A stretch of DNA of 25,983 nucleotides from DATAGF01 sp963813355 (GCA_963813355.1 CAWEYS010000001.1:1-25983), one strand, 5' to 3'. Counted from the stretch's first letter, positions 17,332-24,924 are shown. Numbers and translations are program-made. Notes: a model not told the origin generated them from the letters alone.

Positions 17332-17415
17332 GGGCGAGTGGTGGAATTGGTAGACACGCTAGGTTCAGGGTCTAGTGCTCGCATGAGCTTGGGGGTTCGA
17401 GTCCCCCCTCGCCCA
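17332..17415 (+). tRNA. tRNA-Leu (anticodon CAG)
   Basis: 84 nt. Acceptor GGGCGAG pairs fully with CTCGCCC. The D arm holds TGGTGGAATTGGTAGACAC. Anticodon stem CTAGG/TCTAG closes loop TTCAGGG, reading CAG. A long variable arm of class II type and T arm GGGGG-TTCGAGT-CCCCC follow. The discriminator is A and the next bases are CCT, so CCA is not encoded. A tRNA-Leu beside fhaA is, from memory, also the arrangement in Mycobacterium tuberculosis. Confidence 0.96.
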
Positions 17416-17481
17416 CCTCCACCCCGTCTCCAGAGCCCGGTGCGGAGCCACATCTCCCGACGACCGACCCTCAGGTAGGGC

Positions 17482-18855
17482 ATGGCCGAGTTCGACGACG
17501 AGCGGCCGCCCGGCGACGACCGCTCGGCTGAGCCGCCCGAGCCCGGCACGGGCGGGCTGCGCCGCTTCCCGCGCCGGGAGCGGGGCTCCGACGACCCCTA
17601 CGCCGACGACGAGGGCACGGGGGAGGTCCCGCGCCCGCCCGCGGAGCCTCCGCGCGACGACGACCTGGGCTTCGACGACATCGACGACGAGCCGGCTCCG
17701 CCGCCGCGCTCGTCCTCCCGCTCGTCGCGCGGGCGCTCCTCGGGGGGGCGCCGGCCTCCGCGCGGGCGCTCGGGCTCGGCCCGCGGCGGCGGCGGTGGAG
17801 GAGCGAGCGGGGGCGCGGCCGTCCTGCGCCAGCCGCGCGCGCGACTGCTGCTCGCCGTCGTCTTCGCGGCGATCCTCATCCTGGTGATCGTCCTGGTCGT
17901 CCGCGACTGCCAGCGCAGCCAGCTCGAGGACTCCTACACCTCGTACCTCAACGACGTGTCGGCCATCGTCGCCACGTCGGCCGAGCAGGGCAAGCAGCTG
18001 CGCCAGATCATGAACAACCCGCGCGGCGAGAACCCGCCGCAGCTGAGCCAGAAGATCCGCGCCCTGGCGGGCGAGGCGAGCGCGCTCGTGGACCAGGCCG
18101 AGGACCTCGACCCGCCGGGCGCGCTGTCCACCCCGCAGCGGGCGCTGGTGCGGTCGCTGGAGTACCGCGTGAACGGCATGACCTCGCTCGCGCAGAACCT
18201 GCCCACGCTGCTCCAGGCCAAGGACGAGGACACGAAGGCGCTCGGGATCGCCGAGGCGATGAAGCGCTTCCTGGCCAGCGACGTCATCTACTCGGACGAG
18301 TTCGTCGGGCCCACCCAGGAGGCCCTCGAGAACGACGACATCACCGGCGTCGAGGTGCCCACCGGCCAGCCCTTCCTGCCCAATCCCGCGCTGGTCACCT
18401 CGGCGGGCGCCGCGACCCTCATCCCGGCGCTCCAGCGGAGCGGGCCCGCCCAGGGCGGGGACGACGCCGCCGCCGGCAACCTGCGCGGCACCTCGATCGT
18501 CTCCACCGAGGCCCTGCCGTCCGAGACGCGCCTCACCCCGGGGACGCCGCAGGCCGTCCAGGCCTCCGACCAGCTCAAGTGGCGCGTGACGATCGAGAAC
18601 GGCGGCGACTTCAACGAGACCGCCATCGTGGTGACCGCCTCGTTCTTCTACCCGAGCGATCCCCAGCAGGTCGACGAGAAGCAGGCCCAGATCGACGAGC
18701 TGGCGCCCGGCCAGACCACGACGGTCGAGATCGCCGGCCCGACGACGCCGGTCTTCGGCGAGCAGGGCACGCTGAGGATCGAGGTCGACGCCGTGACCGG
18801 TGAGACCAACACCGACAACAACGCGGCCGAGTATCCGGTCAAGATCACCATCTGA
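17482..18855 (+). CDS. Single-pass membrane protein with acidic/Arg-rich cytoplasmic tail and CARDB-like C-terminal domain
   Basis: 457 aa. A long disordered N-terminus (1-115) is first acidic and proline-rich, then Ser/Arg/Gly-rich. One TM helix (about 122-141, LLLAVVFAAILILVIVLVV) follows. The outer part has an alpha-helical region (about 150-265, Gln/Leu-rich, possible coiled coil) and a C-terminal beta domain (about 370-457, WRVTIENGGDFNETAIVVTASF, then DNNAAEYPVKI) typical of CARDB/cell-adhesion-like modules. ATG is preceded by AGGTAGGG. Its TGA overlaps the next ATG by one base (TGATG), so it is co-translated with the DUF4446 gene. No enzymatic motif is seen; an envelope scaffold role is only an inference. 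Confidence 0.85.
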   Translation: MAEFDDERPPGDDRSAEPPEPGTGGLRRFPRRERGSDDPYADDEGTGEVPRPPAEPPRDDDLGFDDIDDEPAPPPRSSSRSSRGRSSGGRRPPRGRSGSARGGGGGGASGGAAVLRQPRARLLLAVVFAAILILVIVLVVRDCQRSQLEDSYTSYLNDVSAIVATSAEQGKQLRQIMNNPRGENPPQLSQKIRALAGEASALVDQAEDLDPPGALSTPQRALVRSLEYRVNGMTSLAQNLPTLLQAKDEDTKALGIAEAMKRFLASDVIYSDEFVGPTQEALENDDITGVEVPTGQPFLPNPALVTSAGAATLIPALQRSGPAQGGDDAAAGNLRGTSIVSTEALPSETRLTPGTPQAVQASDQLKWRVTIENGGDFNETAIVVTASFFYPSDPQQVDEKQAQIDELAPGQTTTVEIAGPTTPVFGEQGTLRIEVDAVTGETNTDNNAAEYPVKITI

Positions 18856-19439
18856 TGGAGGTCTACGACTGGATCGCGGTCGCCGCGGGCGCGGCGGCGG
18901 TGATCGCACTGGTGCTCTGCGCGGTCCTGTGGGCCTCGCTCCGCCGCGTGCGCGCGACGCAGCAGGTGCTCCTGCCCGACGGCGCGTCCGCGGGCCTCGT
19001 CAACCGGCAGGCGTCGCTGCAGCGCGCGCAGGAGCGCCTGGAGGGCGGGCTCAGGGACCTCGAGGCGCTCGTCGAGCGGCAGGGCGAGGTCACCGAGGCC
19101 AGCCTGAGGACCTCGCTCCGGTTCCAGGGCATGGTGCGCTACGACGCCTACCGCGACATGGGCGGCCAGCAGTCCTGGTCGATCGCCCTGCTCGACGCCA
19201 ACCAGAACGGGGCCGTCGTCACCTCGCTCCACGCGCGCGACCACGCCCGCGTCTACCTCAAGGAGATGTCCGAGGGGACGCCGAGCCAGCGCCTGTCGCC
19301 GGAGGAGGAGCGCGCCGTGGCGCTCGCCCTGGGGCGGCCCGCCCCGCCCGCGCCCGAGCCCGAGGTCGCCACCCCGCCGCCCGCCGACGGGCAGGCGACG
19401 GGCGAGTTCGAGGGGCCGCCGCCGGGCGGCGCGGCCTGA
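18855..19439 (+). CDS. DUF4446 family membrane protein
   Basis: 194 aa. An N-terminal TM helix (about 6-30, WIAVAAGAAAVIALVLCAVLWASL) is followed by a coiled-coil stretch (about 50-80, Arg/Glu/Leu-rich) and the DUF4446 core (about 85-150: LRFQGMVRYDAYRDMGGQQSWSIALL, DANQNGAVVTSLHARDHARVYLKEM). A Pro/Ala-rich tail ends it. The family is widespread in Gram-positive bacteria and of unknown biochemical function. It overlaps the preceding gene by one base and is followed 4 nt later by pheA. Confidence 0.9.
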   Translation: MEVYDWIAVAAGAAAVIALVLCAVLWASLRRVRATQQVLLPDGASAGLVNRQASLQRAQERLEGGLRDLEALVERQGEVTEASLRTSLRFQGMVRYDAYRDMGGQQSWSIALLDANQNGAVVTSLHARDHARVYLKEMSEGTPSQRLSPEEERAVALALGRPAPPAPEPEVATPPPADGQATGEFEGPPPGGAA

Positions 19440-19443
19440 CGCC

Positions 19444-20286
19444 GTGAGCGTCGGCTACCTCGGGCCCCCCGGCACCTTCGCCGAGGAGGCCCTCCTGGCG
19501 CTCGGCCCGACCGGCGAGGCCGTTCCGCTCGCGAGCGTCGTCGAGTGCTTCCGCGCGGTGCGCGAGGGCGAGGTCGCCGAGGTCCTGGTGCCGATCGAGA
19601 ACTCGATCGAGGGCTCGGTCAACCAGACCCTCGACCAGCTGGCCGCGGCCGACGGCGCGCTGCGGATCCGGGCCGAGGTGGAGCACCCGGTGCGCCACCA
19701 CCTGATCGCCCGCACCGACGTCGCGCCCGGCGACCTGGCCCGGGTGCTGTCGCACCCCCACGCGACGGCGCAGTGCCAGGGCTTCCTGCGCGCGCGGTGC
19801 CCAGAGGCGGAGATCGTGGCCGCCAACTCGACCGCCGACGCGGTCCTGACGGTGAGCGCGTCGGAGGAGCCGTGGGGGGCGATCGGCACGCTGCGGGCCG
19901 CCGACCTCTACGGCTGCCGGGTCATCGTCCCCGACATCGCCGACACCGAGGGGAACTCCACCCGCTTCGTGCTGCTGGGCGCCGAGGAGGCCCCGGCCGT
20001 CGGCCCGGGCCGCTTCCGCACCTCGATCATCTGCGCCCTCGAGCGCGACCGCCCCGGGGCGCTGCTGGCCATCCTCCAGGAGTTCGCCATGCGCGCGGTC
20101 AACCTGTCGAAGCTGGAGAGCCGGCCCACCAAGACGGGCCTCGGCCGCTACATCTTCTTCATCGACATCGAGGGCAGCCGCGAGCGCGACCTGCCCGTCG
20201 ACGCCGCCATCACGGCGATCGAGCAGCAGGGCGTCGCGCGCGTGAGCTTCCTCGGCTCCTACCCCGCGAGCGGCGGGTCGGGCTAG
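19444..20286 (+). CDS. pheA: Prephenate dehydratase
   Basis: Converts prephenate to phenylpyruvate in phenylalanine synthesis; monofunctional, 280 aa. The periplasmic-binding-like catalytic domain (about 1-185) starts with GYLGPPGTFAEEAL and has the active-site stretches VPIENSIEGSVNQTLD, SHPHATAQCQGFL and GNSTRFVLL (catalytic Thr-Arg). The C-terminal ACT regulatory domain (about 195-275) has DRPGALLAIL and LSKLESRPTK, the Phe-binding ESRP motif, so feedback inhibition is expected. Start is GTG at 19444, 4 nt after DUF4446. Its TAG stop is part of a TAGAAT hexamer that may be the -10 for the next gene. Confidence 0.96.
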   Translation: MSVGYLGPPGTFAEEALLALGPTGEAVPLASVVECFRAVREGEVAEVLVPIENSIEGSVNQTLDQLAAADGALRIRAEVEHPVRHHLIARTDVAPGDLARVLSHPHATAQCQGFLRARCPEAEIVAANSTADAVLTVSASEEPWGAIGTLRAADLYGCRVIVPDIADTEGNSTRFVLLGAEEAPAVGPGRFRTSIICALERDRPGALLAILQEFAMRAVNLSKLESRPTKTGLGRYIFFIDIEGSRERDLPVDAAITAIEQQGVARVSFLGSYPASGGSG

Positions 20287-20289
20287 AAT
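20284..20289 (+). promoter_or_regulatory. Possible -10 element for the HNH endonuclease gene
   Basis: TAGAAT overlaps the pheA stop codon; the same hexamer is used before the response regulator. It would give an mRNA leader of about 60 nt before ATG 20358. Confidence 0.35.
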
Positions 20290-20306
20290 CCCCGCGGGCT
20301 GGGGAT
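20288..20306 (+). terminator. Small hairpin after pheA
   Basis: ATCCCC and GGGGAT form a perfect 6-bp stem around a 7-base loop, directly after the pheA stop. There is no T tract, so it may be a weak terminator or the first hairpin of the HNH leader. Confidence 0.3.
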
Positions 20307-20357
20307 CCGGTGCCGGAGCCAGCGGCCCGCCACCCACGCGATCGTCCGAGGAGCCCG

Positions 20358-20859
20358 ATGGCCCAGCAGGTCCTGGTGCTCAACGCGACCTACGAGCCCA
20401 TCAACGTGTGCTCGCTGCAGCGCGCGGTCGTGCTCGTGCTCAAGAACAAGGCCGAGGTGCTGGAGCGCGCCGCCAAGCGGCTGCGCAGCGCGACGGTCGA
20501 CCACGCGTACCCGCTCGTGATCCGGCTCGTCTACTTCGTGCGCGTTCCGCGCCACGAGTCGCGCAAGATCTCGCGCCGCGCCGTGTTCGCCCGCGACGGC
20601 TACGCAGTGCCAGTACTGCGGAACCGGGTCGCACCTCACCATGGACCACGTGGTCCCGCGCTCGCGCGGCGGCCACTCGTCGTGGGACAACGTCGTCACC
20701 TCCTGCGCGCCCTGCAACCTGCGCAAGGGGGACAAGCTCCCCGGCGAGATCGGCATGCACCCGCGCTCCAAGCCACGCGCCCCGAGGCCGGACGTCTTCA
20801 TCTCGGTCGCGGCCCCGCGGCAGCCGAAGTCCTGGCGGCCGTACCTCGCCCCCGCCTGA
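20358..20859 (+). CDS. HNH endonuclease, chromosomal actinobacterial type (frame broken by one base near 20606)
   Basis: The N-terminal half (VLVLNATYEPINVCSLQRAVVLVL, then KNKAEVLE) is the standard start of a widely conserved actinobacterial HNH family. Near 20606 one extra base shifts the frame. Dropping it gives DGYACQYCGTGSHLTMDHVVP followed by RSRGGHSSWDNVVTSCAPCN, with the zinc-binding C-x-x-C pairs and the HNH catalytic DHVVP...N...C-x-x-C layout intact. The restored length is 166 aa. ATG 20358 has AGGAG seven bases upstream. The family is usually a stable chromosomal gene, not a homing element, and its role is unknown. The break is probably a sequence error. Confidence 0.88.
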
Positions 20860-20863
20860 CCGA

Positions 20864-20879
20864 CGCGGGAGGACCCGCG
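20864..20879 (+). terminator. Hairpin 4 nt after the HNH gene
   Basis: CGCGGG-AGGA-CCCGCG forms a perfect 6-bp stem with a 4-base loop just past the stop. It lacks a T tract, as is usual in very GC-rich actinobacteria. Confidence 0.35.
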
Positions 20880-20903
20880 CCGGCGACGGCGAAACCGGCC
20901 TGC

Positions 20904-21047
20904 GTGACCGTGGTCCGCATCCATTCCGGCCCCCTCCGCGGGGTCAGCCTGCACGTCAGCGAGCGCCGGCTCGCCGCCCGCCTGAAGACCGCCCGCCGGC
21001 GCCGCCGGCCGATCCAGGTCGTCGGGCGCCTGCGCCGCGCCGCCTGA
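20904..21047 (+). CDS. Small basic protein, hypothetical
   Basis: 47 aa from GTG 20904, Arg-rich (VSERRLAARLKTARRRRRPIQVVGRLRRAA). Nearly every third codon position is G or C, matching neighbouring real genes. There is no clear Shine-Dalgarno and no family that I recognise. It could bind nucleic acid through charge alone. It may equally be a chance open frame in GC-rich DNA. Confidence 0.35.
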   Translation: MTVVRIHSGPLRGVSLHVSERRLAARLKTARRRRRPIQVVGRLRRAA

Positions 21048-21060
21048 GCGGCGCCCGCCG

Positions 21061-21211
21061 GTGATCGAGCTGATCGAGGGCCTGCCGGCGCCGGTCGTCG
21101 GGCTGCGCGTCGCCGGCGAGGTGACCCGGCAGGACTACGAGCGGGTCCTGCTCCCGGCGGTCCGGGCGATGCGGGAGTCCCACGACCGCATCCGGTGGCC
21201 TGTACGTGCTC
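21061..21211 (+). pseudogene. SpoIIAA-like (STAS-like) protein, N-terminal half only
   Basis: GTG 21061 opens MIELIEGLPAPVVGLRVAG, then EVTRQDYERVLLPAV and the segment up to HDRIR, a good match to the start of the SpoIIAA-like family (about 120 aa, soluble, role unknown). The expected continuation LLYVLG appears only after a one-base shift at about 21195-21200. From there the sequence turns into a membrane-transporter-like fragment. The missing middle of the family (Trp-rich, about 50 residues) is absent. A possible family C-terminal scrap (EDEARAWITEG) sits at 21729-21761, beyond the transporter piece. Confidence 0.55.
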
Positions 21212-21715
21212 GGCGCGCTGCCCGGCCTGGCGCTGATGGTCCTCGCGCGCGGCGGAGCGGAGCGGTCGATCCCGGCCGGCCTCGTCGCGCTGCGGACGGT
21301 GCGCTCGGCGCTGCTGCACGACACCGCCCTTCGGGCGCACGCCCTGCGCCTGGGCCGTCGCGGTCGGGGCGGGCACCCTGCTCTATCGCCTGGTCGATCT
21401 GTCGCACGGCTACTGGGTGCCGCTCACGACCCTGGCGATCCTCCAGCCGAGCGAGGACGCCACGCTCGTGCGCAGCCTCCAGCGCGCCGCGGGCACCGCT
21501 CCTCGCGGCGGCGCTGATCGTGGGCATCACCATCGCTACGGACCACCGCTGGCCGCTGTTGGCGTGCGCCGCGGCCACAGCCTTCCTGCTCTACGCCTCG
21601 CGAGCGCGGCTACTTCTGGCTCGTCGTGCTGCTCACCCCGACGTGCTGCTGATGATCAGCGCCGTCAACTTCGAGGGCGACACGGTGGCATCGATCCACG
21701 GCGCAGACAGGGTCC
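21191..21715 (+). pseudogene. FUSC-family (fusaric-acid-resistance-like) membrane transporter remnant
   Basis: Read across shifting frames, the segments are LYVLGALPGLALMVLARGGA, then IPAGLVALRTVRSALLHDTA, AVAVGAGTLLYRLVDLSHGY, WVPLTTLAILQPSEDATLVR with SLQRAAGT, AAALIVGITIATDHRWPLLA, GYFWLVVLLTPT and LLMISAVNFEGDTVA. The HGYWVPLT...LQP...RAAGT block is characteristic of FUSC-type proteins. About four single-base shifts are needed (near 21352, 21498, 21605 and 21643), far denser than elsewhere in the window, and there is no start or complete length. I read it as a decayed fragment, possibly worsened by sequencing error. Confidence 0.6.
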
Positions 21716-21781
21716 TCGGCATGGACGGCGAGGACGAGGCCAGGGCCTGGATCACGGAGGGCCTCGGCCCGCGGCTGAGGC

Positions 21782-21787
21782 TATCCT
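21782..21787 (+). promoter_or_regulatory. -10 element of tRNA-Arg
   Basis: TATCCT lies 11 bases before the mature tRNA. The identical hexamer is found at 847. Confidence 0.45.
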
Positions 21788-21798
21788 GGGCCCGACGC

Positions 21799-21871
21799 GC
21801 CCTCGTAGCTCAGCGGATAGAGCACAGGTTTCCTAAACCTGGTGTCGCAGGTTCGACTCCTGCCGGGGGCA
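21799..21871 (+). tRNA. tRNA-Arg (anticodon CCT)
   Basis: 73 nt. Acceptor GCCCTCG/CGGGGGC (one T-G pair), D arm TAGCTCAGCGGATAGAGCA, anticodon stem CAGGT/ACCTG with loop TTCCTAA (anticodon CCT, reading AGG) and T arm GCAGG-TTCGACT-CCTGC. The discriminator is A and CCA is not encoded. It looks fully functional. tRNA-Arg(CCT) genes are common integration targets, and the surrounding DNA is fragmented. Confidence 0.96.
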
Positions 21872-22391
21872 TCGCGGGTAGACAAGCGGTATCAGCGCCG
21901 GTCCCCGCGCCTTCCTGTACGTGCTCATCGCTTACGGATCGCCTGGGGGGTCAACACACTGGTCAACAGGCCGCGACGATGCGCTCCCCGAAGGCCGCCC
22001 TCAGCGGGCCCTCTACACGAGCTGCAGGCGATCCTGGACCCGACGCTTCGCCGATGTCCGATCACCGAGCGCTCTGCCAGCTGAGGACACCCATCAGCCG
22101 ATTGGACCCCCCATCCCGCGTGAGGTCACCCCCTGCCGATGACCCGTGGCCGCCCGGGGCCCCACCCCCGGGTGTGTCCTCAAGTGGGTCTTCTCGTCGG
22201 GAGTGGTCGGGAACGCAGATGGGCGGCACCGACGACCCCGCGAACCTGGCGGCCATCTGCCAGCGCCACAACAACCAGGCACGCCGAGCCAGGCCGCCGC
22301 GCTGGGCTCGCGACCTCGAGCTCCTCGGGCCGCCCGCGCTACGCGCGCCGGCACCCCGGCGCCCGACGCGTAGGCGGGAGGGCGCATCGGA
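21872..22391. other. 520-bp stretch without an intact gene
   Basis: No frame here has a sensible start, length and composition together. The stretch contains an HNH scrap (22219-22281), a repeated GGTCAACA (21949 and 21961), a second copy of the 13-mer CCTGTACGTGCTC (21914-21926) and a CCCGGGG/CCCCGGG inverted pair near 22153-22173. Third-position GC is lower than in flanking genes, consistent with non-coding or decayed DNA. Confidence 0.5.
22219..22281 (+). pseudogene. HNH-endonuclease C-terminal scrap
   Basis: The 21 codons MGGTDDPANLAAICQRHNNQ plus A match the GG-x-DDP-x-NL-x-x-(I/L)C-x-x-(H/C)(H/N) end of HNH nucleases. The preceding cysteine pair and DH motif are not found upstream. Phage-type and mobile HNH genes often carry this ending. 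Confidence 0.4.
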
Positions 22392-22646
22392 CTACGCGGC
22401 AGGCCCGTCGGCCAGCTCGCGCCTCACCGCGCACGCGAGCCGCCACCTCAGTCGCTCGAGGGCGGCGCTCGGGCCGGCCAGCTCGCCGGCGTCGGCCCCG
22501 CGGGCCCGCAACCTGCCGCGCTCGCGCACCAGCTCCCGCATGGCCACGAGCACCCGCTCCACCTCGCTGACGTCGGCGTCGCGGCGGTCCGCGGGGCGGA
22601 GTGTGCACGGACCGGTACTCGATGTGTGGCGGACGGACATTCCCAT
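22392..22646 (-). CDS. Small coiled-coil protein, hypothetical
   Basis: 84 aa from ATG 22646 (or ATG 22640). The C-terminal 55 residues (SEVERVLVAMRELVRERGRL, then RARGADAGELAG and LERLRWRLACAVRREL) have heptad-like spacing and resemble short helical proteins I associate with Thermoleophilia. The first 25 residues look less natural, so the true start may be displaced by an indel. It lies 25 nt beyond the hairpin that ends the MMPL gene and is on the same strand. There is no known function. Confidence 0.45.
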   Translation of the reverse strand: MGMSVRHTSSTGPCTLRPADRRDADVSEVERVLVAMRELVRERGRLRARGADAGELAGPSAALERLRWRLACAVRRELADGPAA

Positions 22647-22670
22647 CTCGCTTTCGTTGGTCGAGGAGGT

Positions 22671-22700
22671 GGAGCGCCGGCACGCGGGGGCCGGCGCTCC
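22671..22700 (-). terminator. Hairpin terminator of the MMPL gene
   Basis: GGAGCGCCGGC and GCCGGCGCTCC form a perfect 11-bp inverted repeat with an 8-base loop. It begins 7 nt past the MMPL stop. It lacks a T tract but is by far the strongest hairpin seen in the intergenic DNA. Confidence 0.6.
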
Positions 22701-22707
22701 AAGGCTC

Positions 22708-24924
22708 CTACGGGTCGGGAACGGGCCGGGGCACCAGGGGGGGCGCCGGCGGGTCCTCGCGTCGCCCGGCCGGCGATGCCGTTTCCTCGCCCTCGATCGA
22801 GATGCGCGGAAGGATCCGGTCGAGCCAGCCGGGGAGCCACCAGTTGGCGCGCCCGAGGAGGTGCATCACGGCCGGCACCAGGACGGTCCGCACGATCAGC
22901 GCGTCGAGCAGGATGGCGACGGCCAGGCCGAGGCCGAACAGCTTGAGGACGCGCTCGTCGCCGAGGACGAACGAGCCGAAGACCATCACCATGATGATCG
23001 CGGCGGCGGTGATGACGCGGCCGGTGCCGGCCAGGCCCTCGCGCACGGCGCGCTGGTTGCCGGCGCCCGCCGCCCAGGCCTCGCGCATCCGGCCCACCAG
23101 GAAGACCTGGTAGTCGGTCGACAGGCCGAACAGGATCGCGAACACGAACACCGGGACGAAGGCCTCGATCGGCCCGGTCTGGTCGACCCCGATCAGGTCG
23201 GCCGCCCAGCCCCACTGGAACACGGCCACGATCACGCCAAAGGCGGCGGCGACCGACAGGAGGTTCATCAGCGCGGCGACCGCCGGGATGAGCAGGCTGC
23301 GGAAGGCGACCATCAGCAGCAGCAGCGAGAGCGCAACCACGATGCCGATGAAGAGCGGCAACGCGTCGGACAGGACCGAGGAGAAGTCGGCCGCGGTGGC
23401 CGTCTGGCCGCCGACGTAAACCGTGAGGTCGCTCTCGGCCGTCGTCTGCGGGATCACGTCGTCGCGCAGGCGGTTCAGCAGGTCGTCGGTGGCCTCCGAC
23501 TGCGGGCTCGTGATCGGGTAGACCTCGAACACCGCCGCCGACTCGCCGGGGCTGAGGATGGTCGGGCCGACCTCGGCCACGCCGGGGGTCTGGCGGGCGG
23601 CGTCGGCCACCTCGGCCAGGGCCGCCCGGTCCGCCGGGCCCTGCAGCTCGGCCGCCACCTGCAGCGGCCCGTTGAAGCCGGGGCCGAAGCCGGCCGCCAG
23701 CTGGTCGTAGGCCTGACGGGTGGTCGTGGAGCTGGGGTTATTGCCCGCGTCCGAGGAGCCCAGGCGCAGCGAGAAGTACGGGATCGCCAGCGCGACCATC
23801 AGCGCGGTCGCGCCCACCGCCAGCCACACCGGGCGGCGCTGCACGACGCCCGCCCAGCGCGCCCACGCCCCCGAGGGGGCCTCGACGAGCGGCCCGGAGG
23901 CGGCCAGACGCCGGCGCTCGCGCCGGCTGAGGGCGCGCATCCCGAGGAATCCGAGCAGCGCCGGCAGCAGCGTGATCGACGAGAGCACGGTCAGCGCGAC
24001 GGTCATGGCGACCGCCAGGGCGACGCCGTAGAGGAAGCCGACGCCGAGCGCGAACAGGCCCAGCAGCGCGATGATCACCGTCGCGCCCGCGAACAGCACC
24101 GCGCGCCCCGAGGTGTCGAGGGCACCGACGACCGCCTGCTCGGGCGTCCGGCCCTGCTTGAGGGCCGTGCGGTGGCGCGAGACGATGAACAGGGCGTAGT
24201 CGATCCCCACGCCGAGGCCGATCAGGATCGCCAGCTGGCTCGAGAAGTCGGCCACGCCCATGACCTGGGACAGGAAGCCGATCCCGGCCAGGCCGATGCC
24301 GAGCCCGGCGATCGCCGAGGCCAGCGGCAGCAGCATCGCCATCAGCGAGCCGAAGGCCACGAACAGCACGATGGCCGCGCCGACCACGCCGATCAGCTCG
24401 GAGGTCGAGACGCTCGCCTGCTCGGTCTCGCCGATCGCCTGTCCGCCGAGGTTCACGTCGAGCGCGTCGGTCTCGACCGCTTGTGCGGTGTCGATCACGT
24501 CCTCGGCCGACCCCGTGGGCACCTCGCTGCCGGTCGCCTCGAAGGTCACGGTGGCGAAGGCCACGCGCCCGTCGTCGCTGACCTGCGTGGCGCCGCCGGC
24601 GTCGTAGGGGCTCCCCACGCCGGCCACGTCGTCGAGCGCGGCGACGTCGCTGAGCATCGGCTCGATCTGGGCGCGCACGGCCGCGTCGCGCACCGAGCCG
24701 GAGGGCACCGACCAGACGATCGTGTCGGTCTCGCCGGCCTCGGCCGGGAACTCGCGCTCGAGCAGGTCGACGGCCGCCTGCGTGTCGGTGCCCGGCAGGG
24801 AGTTGTCGTTGCTGTAGCTCGTGCCGATGACGGTCCCGAGCCCGGTGAGGCCTACCAGCGCCACCACCCAGCTCACGACCACCACCCAACGGTGGTGGTA
24901 CGACCAGCGTGCAAACGTTCTCAT
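22708..24924 (-). CDS. MMPL/RND-family membrane transporter
   Basis: 738 aa from ATG 24924, preceded by a GAGGAGG Shine-Dalgarno. An N-terminal TM helix (about 12-36, HHRWVVVVSWVVALVGLTGLG) and a large outer domain lead to a block of five or six TM helices with the family motif GLGVGIDYALFIVSRHR. A second outer domain and a second TM block with GLSTDYQVFLVGRMRE follow. The two halves show the usual internal duplication. Such proteins export lipids, siderophores or drugs using the proton gradient. It is divergent from a TetR gene with shared operators, so it is most likely an inducible efflux pump. The substrate is not predictable. The frame is intact over the whole length. Confidence 0.95.
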   Translation of the reverse strand: MRTFARWSYHHRWVVVVSWVVALVGLTGLGTVIGTSYSNDNSLPGTDTQAAVDLLEREFPAEAGETDTIVWSVPSGSVRDAAVRAQIEPMLSDVAALDDVAGVGSPYDAGGATQVSDDGRVAFATVTFEATGSEVPTGSAEDVIDTAQAVETDALDVNLGGQAIGETEQASVSTSELIGVVGAAIVLFVAFGSLMAMLLPLASAIAGLGIGLAGIGFLSQVMGVADFSSQLAILIGLGVGIDYALFIVSRHRTALKQGRTPEQAVVGALDTSGRAVLFAGATVIIALLGLFALGVGFLYGVALAVAMTVALTVLSSITLLPALLGFLGMRALSRRERRRLAASGPLVEAPSGAWARWAGVVQRRPVWLAVGATALMVALAIPYFSLRLGSSDAGNNPSSTTTRQAYDQLAAGFGPGFNGPLQVAAELQGPADRAALAEVADAARQTPGVAEVGPTILSPGESAAVFEVYPITSPQSEATDDLLNRLRDDVIPQTTAESDLTVYVGGQTATAADFSSVLSDALPLFIGIVVALSLLLLMVAFRSLLIPAVAALMNLLSVAAAFGVIVAVFQWGWAADLIGVDQTGPIEAFVPVFVFAILFGLSTDYQVFLVGRMREAWAAGAGNQRAVREGLAGTGRVITAAAIIMVMVFGSFVLGDERVLKLFGLGLAVAILLDALIVRTVLVPAVMHLLGRANWWLPGWLDRILPRISIEGEETASPAGRREDPPAPPLVPRPVPDP

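Noticed and set aside
17235..17549. Upstream extension of the polytopic kinase on the minus strand.
   Set aside because: It would run antisense through tRNA-Leu and into the next gene. The extension looks like shadow sequence, and GTG 17234 fits the kinase N-terminus.
22060..22110. tRNA-like string on the minus strand (CTCAGCTGGCAGAGCGCTCGG).
   Set aside because: It resembles a D arm, but no acceptor stem, anticodon stem or T arm can be folded around it. At best it is a tRNA relic.
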